Below, one piece after another: positions 1 through 5,249 of a DNA stretch of 5,249 nt. Where the stretch lies: positions 1 to 5,249 of the forward strand of contig JAGVFE010000065.1 of the NCBI GenBank assembly GCA_020057765.1, given 5' to 3'. Source of the stretch: Candidatus Woesebacteria bacterium. GTDB taxonomy: Bacteria > Patescibacteriota > Microgenomatia > UBA10105 > UBA927. The position numbers and the translations under genes were made by a program. The notes below the pieces were generated by a model that worked only from the letters and a program-made list of their open reading frames with translations, had not been told where the DNA came from and did no database searches. Position 1 is the stretch's first letter. The number at the start of each line of letters is the position of its first letter.

Positions 1-149
1 GTCTCTTCTTTGACTTCCCGTTTAGTTTTCCCTGCAACTTTTTCTTTTTCAATGAGTTTGTAATGGATCCGAAGCGTATCACCAACGCGTAATGTAACGG
101 GTTTGATCGTGTCAGAAGGTGTTAACGGCCAAAAAACTGAGTTTGCCAT
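1..149 (-). CDS. rplS: 50S ribosomal protein L19, N-terminal part (cut by left window edge)
   Basis: L19 is a protein of the large ribosomal subunit located near the interface with the 30S subunit. Only the first 49 full codons plus two bases of codon 50 are visible; the gene continues beyond position 1. Residues 21-37 read RVGDTLRIHYKLIEKEK, matching the L19 opening (family pattern roughly R-x-GD-T-V-R-V-x-x-K-I-x-E). In most bacteria this leads quickly into a K/R-E-R-x-Q-x-F-E-G block. Here a Lys/Glu-rich stretch (residues 38-50, starting VAGKTKREVKEE) intervenes, so the FEG block should lie just outside the window. The ATG at 147-149 is chosen because a strong promoter ends only 8 bp upstream and the family motif begins about 20 residues in. 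No Shine-Dalgarno is visible. It lies 23 bp after guaB and appears to have its own promoter. The identification rests on one motif, so another small basic protein is possible but less likely. Confidence 0.7.
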   Translation of the reverse strand, partial: MANSVFWPLTPSDTIKPVTLRVGDTLRIHYKLIEKEKVAGKTKREVKEE

Positions 150-157
150 AGATTGGT

Positions 158-186
158 ATTATATCATTCGAATCACATCTCTTCAA
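158..186 (-). promoter_or_regulatory. Sigma70-type extended -10 promoter for rplS
   Basis: Read on the minus strand, TTGAAG (181-186, 4 of 6 matches to TTGACA) is followed by a 17-bp spacer and then TATAAT (158-163, 6 of 6). The spacer ends in TGA, giving the extended -10 form TGnTATAAT. The -35 lies inside the last codons of guaB and the -10 lies in the 23-bp gap. Transcription starting the usual 6-8 bases after the -10 would begin around 150-152, right at the rplS ATG (149), implying a leaderless or near-leaderless message. The promoter would let L19 be expressed independently of the upstream nucleotide genes. The match is seen directly; activity is inferred. Confidence 0.75.
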
Positions 187-1645
187 CGTTGTGTTGTTTG
201 CTTTCGCGAAACCCGGCGGGCGTGATACGGATAAACCGGGCGTTTTTCCAAAGTTCCGGGATCGTCCCCGCGTTGCTATAGCTCATGCCGGATCGGACGG
301 CACCGACGAGCTGATTGATGACGTCTTTGGCGGCTCCTTTGTACGGAACAAACGTTTCAACGCCTTCGGCTACGACCTCCTCGAGCTCGCTATCTAGCTC
401 CTCTTCACTTAACTCTTTTCGCACCTGCCCGCTGACACCTTCAAGGATCCGTGAAGCAACAGCGGAAAATGACGCCGCCCCCCGATGCGCTTTATACCTT
501 TGACCTTTTCGTAAAATGATGCTCCCCGGACTTTCGTCGGTACCGGCAACCCAACCAGTAATCATGACACAGGATGCCCCGGCGGCTAGTGCTTTGGTCA
601 TGTCTCCCAAATAATTGGTGCCGCCATCGGCAATAAGAGGAATTTTAGCAATTTGGGCAATCTTTGCACAATCCATGATGGCAGTAAGTTGCGGCACTCC
701 GGCACCAGCGACCATCCTAGTTATGCAAATTCCCCCTGGTCCGATACCTACCTTTACCGCATCAACGTCCAAACCAATCAACTCTTTGGCCGCCTGGGCT
801 GTGGCAACATTGCCGTCAATAATATCGGTATTGTGGGCAAGTTTCCGAAGTTTTTTTACCGCCATGATGCCATGTGTTGAGTGAATGTGGGCTATATCGA
901 CAACGAGGGCATCAACACCAATCTTGATGAGTTCTTGCGCGCGTTCAAGGTAATCTCCAACCACTCCTACAGCGGCTCCCACGCGTAATCGACCGCTTTT
1001 GTCTTGCGTTGCATGCGGAAAGCGGTCCTCATTGAGAACAGTGCGCGACGTAATGAGCCCTCCAAGAGTCCTATCGGGATGAAGAAGTGGCAGTTTCTCA
1101 ACTTTATATTTCCGAAAGAGCCGGCGAGCCTCGTCCAAACTGATGTTGACCCCCGCGGTAATCAGTTTTGACGCCGGCGTCATAAGTTTTTCCAGGGGAA
1201 CCGTTACATCATCCAGAAACCACATATCACGATTGGAAACCAGTCCAAGAACTTTATTCTTATGATCAACAACAATGGCGCTGCCGACATTGTGTTGTTT
1301 CATCAAGGGCCGTGCTTCGGCCGCGGTTTGCTTGGGAGAAAGCGTAAAAGGCGTACCCATCACAAATCCTTCGCTTCTTTTGACCCTTCGCACCTCTGCC
1401 GCTTCCCGCTCAATCGTCATAAAGCGGTGGATGATGCCGATGCCGCCAAGTTTGGCCATCGCAATTGCCATGGCGGACTCCGTCACCATATCGAGATTGG
1501 AGGAGACAAAGGGGATAACAATGGCAATATTTCTGGATACTTTTGTTTTCGTGGAAACGAGTTTCCTGGAGGTAATCCGCGATTTTTGCGGAACAAGGAG
1601 GACATCATCATAGGCAAGCCCAAGTGGTATTACGTGTTCATGCAT
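173..1645 (-). CDS. guaB: IMP dehydrogenase-family protein with CBS pair (IMPDH; GMP reductase activity not excluded)
   Basis: IMPDH oxidises IMP to XMP with NAD+, the first committed step to GMP, in the cytoplasm. The 490 residues match normal IMPDH length. Order: N-terminal barrel strand (LAYDDVLLVPQ, 10-20; SSNLDMVTE, 48-56), a CBS pair (about 94-145 and 150-205), then the rest of the TIM barrel. The catalytic-cysteine loop is GPGGICITR (302-310, Cys307; the usual form is GPGSICTTR). ADGG lies at 339-342, AGTDESPG at 367-374, and the C-terminal RSGMSY, FIRITPAGF and RES are IMPDH-like. Oddities: the phosphate-site GS is TG (363-364), YRGMGS is HRGAAS (387-392), the flap has about 12 extra, mostly acidic residues and no visible Arg-Tyr dyad, and HGHS is HIHS. 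CBS-bearing GMP reductases exist, so the reaction direction is not certain, but the C-terminus favours IMPDH. It starts at ATG 1643-1645, 3 bp after purA, with no Shine-Dalgarno; stop is TGA. Confidence 0.92.
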   Translation of the reverse strand: MHEHVIPLGLAYDDVLLVPQKSRITSRKLVSTKTKVSRNIAIVIPFVSSNLDMVTESAMAIAMAKLGGIGIIHRFMTIEREAAEVRRVKRSEGFVMGTPFTLSPKQTAAEARPLMKQHNVGSAIVVDHKNKVLGLVSNRDMWFLDDVTVPLEKLMTPASKLITAGVNISLDEARRLFRKYKVEKLPLLHPDRTLGGLITSRTVLNEDRFPHATQDKSGRLRVGAAVGVVGDYLERAQELIKIGVDALVVDIAHIHSTHGIMAVKKLRKLAHNTDIIDGNVATAQAAKELIGLDVDAVKVGIGPGGICITRMVAGAGVPQLTAIMDCAKIAQIAKIPLIADGGTNYLGDMTKALAAGASCVMITGWVAGTDESPGSIILRKGQRYKAHRGAASFSAVASRILEGVSGQVRKELSEEELDSELEEVVAEGVETFVPYKGAAKDVINQLVGAVRSGMSYSNAGTIPELWKNARFIRITPAGFRESKQHNVEEM

Positions 1646-1648
1646 AAT

Positions 1649-2911
1649 TTATAGCCGAATAAGCGCATCCCGTTGGGGGCCGAGTGATAAAAACCGTATC
1701 GGAACACCGATATCATTTTCTATAAAACGAATATACTCTTGCGCAAGTTTGGGCAGAGCCGTCCACGACTTGATCCCACCAAGCGGTTTGTTCCAACCCT
1801 CAAATACTTTATAGATCGGGTTACAATCGGCGTATTGGTGGGAATTTCCCGGGTACTGCCGAAACAATTTTTTGCCGTACCGATACCCGACACACACAGG
1901 AATTTTTGAAAAATCAGACAACACATCAAGCTTGGTCAGCGCCAATGAGTCAAACCGATTCAGTCGATGCGCAAAACGAATGATTGGCAAATCCAACCAA
2001 CCGCATCGACGGATACGACCTGAAGTGGCAGCTACTTCGTGTCCAATGGTTTGAAGCGTATCGCCATCTGCATTGATTTGCTCCGTGGGGAACGGGCCGC
2101 CCCCGACTCTTGTGGTATAGGCTTTCACCACTCCTATAACCTTTAGTGGAACTTGGGGCATTCCGATGGAAGGAAATACCGACGAGGCAATGGTATTGTT
2201 AGCCACAGTATACGGATACGTGCCAAATTGCCCATCAAGCATAGTCCCCATGGCGCCTTCAAACAACAGCTTCTTTTTGTCTACGTTATCGGACACATAC
2301 AAGCTCACGTCACCAACATATGGCCCAAGGATTTTGGCGGCTACCAAAAGATCGTCAACGATAGTTTTTACCTTCAGATTTGTTTTGATTCCGTATACTT
2401 TTTCTAATATTGCCATTTTCAAAGGCAACAGCATGACAATTTTTTCTTTTAATATTATTGGGTGAAGCAAGTCTTCACATCGGATCCCGGACCGGTTGTT
2501 TCTGTCTTCATAGCAATAGCCAATACCCACGCCTACACTGCCGGTTGCTTTTTTCCCTTTCCATGCTTCGTGGGCTCCGTCCATGAGCTTGTGATACGGC
2601 ATAACAAGGTTGACGCGGTAATCGATAAGTAAATCGAGCTTCAAACGGTGTTTTTTACAAAACTCAAGCTCAGTCAACAAAACATTCGGATCAAAAACAG
2701 CGCCTTGCGCTATAAGCAGTATTTTTTTCTGAAATATTCCCGATGGCAATACATGAAGCTTGCACTGCTCCCCCTGATACATAATCGTGTGGCCTGCATT
2801 GTTCCCTCCATTAAATCGGGCAACGACATCATAGTCGGCGGCGAGAGCATCGACGAGTTTTCCTTTCCCCTCATCTCCCCATTGGGCGCCAATCATCACT
2901 GTGGGTTTCAT
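1649..2911 (-). CDS. purA: Adenylosuccinate synthetase
   Basis: PurA joins IMP and aspartate using GTP to give adenylosuccinate, the first step from IMP to AMP; it works as a cytoplasmic dimer. At 420 residues it is close to the usual 425-435. Visible motifs: GAQWGDEGKGK (8-18, catalytic Asp13), GGNNAGHT (35-42, catalytic His41), YEDRNNRSGIR (134-144; Arg140 matches the cross-subunit Arg143 of E. coli), AYTTRVGGGPFPTE (264-277), SGRIRRCGW (297-305), the guanine-specificity motif TKLD (326-329) and the closing GPQRD (411-415). Position-by-position alignment with E. coli at a constant offset of 3 shows Val126, Met221 and Val236 where E. coli has Thr129, Gln224 and Thr239, which contact IMP; Val128 replaces Arg131. 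The start codon overlaps the purB stop (ATGA, 2908-2911), implying translational coupling. With purB next door it completes IMP to AMP. Family assignment is secure; the altered IMP pocket is unusual. Stop is TAA. Confidence 0.95.
   Translation of the reverse strand: MKPTVMIGAQWGDEGKGKLVDALAADYDVVARFNGGNNAGHTIMYQGEQCKLHVLPSGIFQKKILLIAQGAVFDPNVLLTELEFCKKHRLKLDLLIDYRVNLVMPYHKLMDGAHEAWKGKKATGSVGVGIGYCYEDRNNRSGIRCEDLLHPIILKEKIVMLLPLKMAILEKVYGIKTNLKVKTIVDDLLVAAKILGPYVGDVSLYVSDNVDKKKLLFEGAMGTMLDGQFGTYPYTVANNTIASSVFPSIGMPQVPLKVIGVVKAYTTRVGGGPFPTEQINADGDTLQTIGHEVAATSGRIRRCGWLDLPIIRFAHRLNRFDSLALTKLDVLSDFSKIPVCVGYRYGKKLFRQYPGNSHQYADCNPIYKVFEGWNKPLGGIKSWTALPKLAQEYIRFIENDIGVPIRFLSLGPQRDALIRL
2908..2911 (-). 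other. ATGA stop/start overlap coupling purB to purA
   Basis: On the minus strand the bases ATGA contain the purA start (ATG, 2909-2911) and the purB stop (TGA, 2908-2910). No Shine-Dalgarno precedes the purA ATG (upstream bases CTTGTCTTAAAATT), so termination-reinitiation by the ribosome that finished purB is the likely route of translation. Confidence 0.85.
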
Positions 2912-4275
2912 AATTTTAAGACAAGCTTTGTCCGACGTACTGCTTCCGAAACTATTTGTGCCGGATACGGATTTTTTTGGGTCAACATTGTTTTTAACTC
3001 ATCTTTCAGATGTACATCAATGGGTATTTCATCGACAAGATGTTGCAGTTCTTTGGCATTCAATGTCTTACCCCTGGTTTTATCTTTCAACCAATCATAG
3101 ATATCGCCAACACCACGCCGAAAACAAAATGCCTTCACCGATTCCAGGTACACCTCTTGATGCCGATTGAGACTGGAAGCAATGACTTCCCGGTCCACTG
3201 ATAAACGTTTGATGCCTTCAACAATACTTTGATACGACAAAACAGATAACCCCATCGGCATACTGATGCTTCGTCGTGTTGTTGAGTCAGAAAAATCCCG
3301 CTGTAGCCGATTGACGGGCAACGTAGAGGAAAGCGTTTCAAGCATTCCGTTTGCCGTCTCCAGCCCACCTTCCGCACCTTCAAAATAGATTGGATTGATC
3401 TTATGGGGCATACCCGCTGAGCCAACTTCGGTTTCTACCTTGGTCACCCGCACGTATCCCACAAGCACATACAGCCACATGTTTTGGACAAAATCCAAAA
3501 GAATAGCATTGATACGTTCCAAGCTCTGGAGAAATCGAACCAGACTGTCATACGGGGCTATCTGAGTTGCAGCGTGCGACGGAACTAAGCCGGAGCCGCG
3601 GATAAAATTATCAGAAAACGACAACCAGTCGTGGTCACCATCTACAGCAAAAAGTCCTTGCAATGAGCCCACTTCACCGGTACATTTTGCAGAAAATTTA
3701 AGTGAAGTGAATAATTTTATTTCGTCGCACAATCTTAATAAGGAATTGGCGACTTCTTTCCCGAACGTCGTAACATTTGCTGCAATTGCGTGGGTTCTGG
3801 CTACCATAATCGTATCTTTTTCAGCTTGGGCCAAGACAATGAGGGATAATGCAATTTTTTGGAAACACGGCAACAACACCGACTCCCGACACTCCCCTAG
3901 TAGTTTTGCAAGTGCCACAGAATTTATGTCTTCGGAACCGATTCCCAAGTTTACATATGGCACTAAAAAGCCAAGTTTTTTCTTTTGTAAGCTGAATACT
4001 AAAAATTGTTCGATTGCCTTGAGATCGTGATTGGTTTTGGTCTCCATTGCGGTGATCTTTCGCGCATCAGCAAGAGAAAAATCCTGCACGAAAGAAATTT
4101 TCTTGCCTTCTAAAAACGTATAGATAGCCATGACATAATCAACCATGACGCTCAGTCGCATTTTCATCCACGCAAATTCGGAAAAGTACGGCCGAAGCAT
4201 CATCAGCTTGTGACTATTGCGTCCATCCAAATGGGTGAGAGCAAACAGAGGGTCTGGTGTTTCCCAGCTAATCAT
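2908..4275 (-). CDS. purB: Adenylosuccinate lyase (E. coli-type), divergent
   Basis: PurB removes fumarate from adenylosuccinate to give AMP, and from SAICAR in de novo purine synthesis. It belongs to the fumarase/aspartase superfamily and is normally a homotetramer. The 455 residues align end to end with the E. coli-type enzyme (456). Visible: LDGRN (16-20), TNHDLKAIE (81-89), GSEDIN (113-118), ARTHAIAA (159-166, His162 matching the general acid His171 of E. coli), ATQIAPYD (236-243), the superfamily signature GSAGMPHKINP (285-295; Ser286 matches catalytic Ser295) and LQRDFSDS (324-331). Departures from the norm: DGRY is DGRN, HGQPA is HAIAA, TSEDIN is GSEDIN, GSS is GSA, and GAVGNYNAH is GEVGSLQGL. 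The main catalytic His and Ser remain, so an active lyase is likely. It overlaps pyrG by 8 bp and purA by 4 bp; there is no Shine-Dalgarno. The ATG at 4273-4275 gives a normal N-terminus. Its placement beside purA points to the adenylosuccinate reaction. Confidence 0.93.
   Translation of the reverse strand: MISWETPDPLFALTHLDGRNSHKLMMLRPYFSEFAWMKMRLSVMVDYVMAIYTFLEGKKISFVQDFSLADARKITAMETKTNHDLKAIEQFLVFSLQKKKLGFLVPYVNLGIGSEDINSVALAKLLGECRESVLLPCFQKIALSLIVLAQAEKDTIMVARTHAIAANVTTFGKEVANSLLRLCDEIKLFTSLKFSAKCTGEVGSLQGLFAVDGDHDWLSFSDNFIRGSGLVPSHAATQIAPYDSLVRFLQSLERINAILLDFVQNMWLYVLVGYVRVTKVETEVGSAGMPHKINPIYFEGAEGGLETANGMLETLSSTLPVNRLQRDFSDSTTRRSISMPMGLSVLSYQSIVEGIKRLSVDREVIASSLNRHQEVYLESVKAFCFRRGVGDIYDWLKDKTRGKTLNAKELQHLVDEIPIDVHLKDELKTMLTQKNPYPAQIVSEAVRRTKLVLKL
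4268..4275 (-). other. 8-bp overlap of pyrG end and purB start
   Basis: The purB ATG (4273-4275) lies before the pyrG TAG (4268-4270) in a different frame. The bases before the ATG (GCTGCCTCAAAACACA) show no Shine-Dalgarno. This supports co-transcription and translational coupling of pyrG and purB. Confidence 0.8.
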
Positions 4276-5249
4276 TGTGTTTTGAGGCAGCGATAAATGC
4301 TAAAAATAACGGGTGAGGTGCAAGAGGCCGCGAGCGGTATTCCGGGTGATATTGCGTGCCGAGAAAAAATGGATGAGCAGACTTTGGTAATTCAATAATC
4401 TCAGCCAAATGTTCCACAACAGACCGGCCGGAGATCACCAACCCAGCATCCTCAAATTGCTTGGCATAGGCATCATTGAACTCATAGCGATGTCGGTGAC
4501 GCTCGCCGATGATTCTTTTTTTTGGATCGTCATATCCTTTCCATTTCGTGTACCACTCATCCGCCAATGTATTCTCTTTTACCTGACATTCCCACCGGCC
4601 CAACCGCATCGTACCTCCATAGCTCCGCCTTAACAAATTCTCATTTTGTCCGGCATTGGTGTGAATAACCGGGTGAGCAGTATCTGCATCACACTCCGTT
4701 GTGTGGGCTCCTGTAAGTCCCAGTACATTCCGGGCGTACTCAACAACGGCCAACTGCATGCCGTAACAAAGACCGAGATACGGGATTTTGTGTACCCGGG
4801 CAAAATTGATAGCTTTAATCTTTCCTTCCACGCCCCGCGCCCCCCAACCGATAGGTACGATGATGCCATCGTCTTCTGTTAGATACTCATTACTCCCTTT
4901 TTCTAAATTTTCTGCCTGAATCCACCGAACATTTGCTTTTACTCCCAACTGCCAACAGGCGTGATCAATGGCATCCATGAGTGCGGCATAACTATCGCGT
5001 AGTTGATACTCGCCGGTTGCAAAATATTTACCAACGATAGCCAGATTGACGGTTTTTTCTTTTCTACAGCCGATTGTTCTGGTCATGGCTTCCCAGTCAC
5101 TCAGGTTTTGCTTCTTTAATGGCAATTCAAATAGATTCAGTATCTTTTCATCAAATTTCTGCTTAGCTAAATAAAGAGGCGTTTCATACGCACTGGGTAG
5201 GTCAACGTTATCAATGACGTTTTCAGCATCAACACTGCAAAAAAGAGCA
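4268..5249 (-). CDS. pyrG: CTP synthase, C-terminal 326 residues (5' end outside window)
   Basis: PyrG aminates UTP to CTP using ATP and ammonia from glutamine, the last step of de novo CTP synthesis. The reading frame is open to the right edge, so the N-terminal amidoligase (ATP/UTP) domain is mostly missing here. The first ~45 visible residues (starting ALFCSVDAENVID) are the end of that domain. The class I glutamine amidotransferase domain follows: VGKY (near 5032), PIGWGARGVEGKI (4817-4855), nucleophile Cys in LGLCYGMQ (codon 4766-4768), GGTMRLG, ERHRHRYEFN, and the His/Glu pair in QYHPEY (about 4337-4351). The full Cys-His-Glu triad is therefore present. The near-invariant PGGFG is PIGWG here. 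In-frame TTG at 5123-5125 is internal, not a start, because homology continues upstream of it. The stop TAG (4268-4270) lies inside purB. As first visible gene of the cluster it adds pyrimidine supply to a purine set. Confidence 0.95.
   Translation of the reverse strand, partial: ALFCSVDAENVIDNVDLPSAYETPLYLAKQKFDEKILNLFELPLKKQNLSDWEAMTRTIGCRKEKTVNLAIVGKYFATGEYQLRDSYAALMDAIDHACWQLGVKANVRWIQAENLEKGSNEYLTEDDGIIVPIGWGARGVEGKIKAINFARVHKIPYLGLCYGMQLAVVEYARNVLGLTGAHTTECDADTAHPVIHTNAGQNENLLRRSYGGTMRLGRWECQVKENTLADEWYTKWKGYDDPKKRIIGERHRHRYEFNDAYAKQFEDAGLVISGRSVVEHLAEIIELPKSAHPFFLGTQYHPEYRSRPLAPHPLFLAFIAASKHND

Noticed and set aside
173..175. TGA read as a sense codon (recoded lineage such as Absconditabacteria or Gracilibacteria)
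   Set aside because: TGA ends guaB and purB exactly where the families end, and no in-frame TGA occurs inside the genes, so the standard code fits.
1648..1653. TATAAA just before the guaB ATG as a -10 element
   Set aside because: It ends only 2 bp before the ATG, so transcription would begin inside the coding region, and no -35 is present at a suitable distance. Coupling to purA is a better explanation.
1262..1654. 130-codon plus-strand open frame antisense to guaB
   Set aside because: It is the complement of well-conserved guaB coding sequence, has no recognisable domain, and its composition follows the opposite strand's codons.
1649..2911. PurZ (phage 2-aminoadenylosuccinate synthetase) as the identity of this gene
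   Set aside because: The catalytic Asp in WGDEGKGK, the length and the KLD/C-terminal region are those of ordinary PurA; only the IMP-site substitutions keep the idea open as a speculative finding.
2648..3100. 150-codon plus-strand open frame across the purA/purB junction
   Set aside because: It lies fully antisense to two secure genes and shows no family motif or start signal.
5123..5125. TTG as a possible start of a stand-alone glutamine amidotransferase
   Set aside because: The frame stays open to the window edge and the upstream residues match the end of the CTP synthase amidoligase domain, so this is internal to pyrG.

Overview
The window holds one minus-strand gene cluster for nucleotide metabolism that runs into a ribosomal protein gene. 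In the direction of transcription (right to left) the order is: the C-terminal 326 residues of CTP synthase (pyrG, entering from the right edge), adenylosuccinate lyase (purB), adenylosuccinate synthetase (purA), an IMP dehydrogenase-family enzyme (guaB-like), and the first 50 codons of a gene best read as ribosomal protein L19 (rplS), cut by the left edge. No convincing gene lies on the plus strand, and there is no RNA gene, mobile element, repeat array or CRISPR. The only gaps between genes are 3 bp (1646-1648) and 23 bp (150-172).

The packing suggests an operon. pyrG and purB overlap by 8 bp, purB and purA share an ATGA stop/start, and purA and guaB are 3 bp apart. I see no Shine-Dalgarno sequence before purB, purA, guaB or rplS. 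In front of rplS there is a textbook sigma70-type promoter: TTGAAG, a 17-bp spacer and TATAAT with an upstream TG. It sits so close to the ATG that the rplS mRNA should be leaderless or nearly so.

Functionally, the three purine enzymes meet at IMP. PurA converts IMP to adenylosuccinate, PurB converts that to AMP, and the GuaB-like protein either oxidises IMP to XMP or, less likely, reduces GMP to IMP. PyrG makes CTP from UTP. No early de novo purine gene is present here. All four enzymes are full-length or well aligned to the window edge and keep their main catalytic residues. Each nevertheless carries substitutions at positions that are usually near-invariant: PurA at three IMP-contact positions, PurB around the general-acid histidine and the N-terminal Arg-Tyr, GuaB in the flap (no visible Arg-Tyr dyad) and the phosphate site, and PyrG in the oxyanion-hole PGGFG motif.

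Organism: bacterial, using the standard code (TGA ends purB and guaB). The divergent but intact housekeeping enzymes, the lack of Shine-Dalgarno sites and an L19 N-terminus with an unusual charged insertion together suggest an uncultivated lineage such as Patescibacteria/CPR, possibly Microgenomates. That placement is inference from memory of family sequences, not something the window proves.
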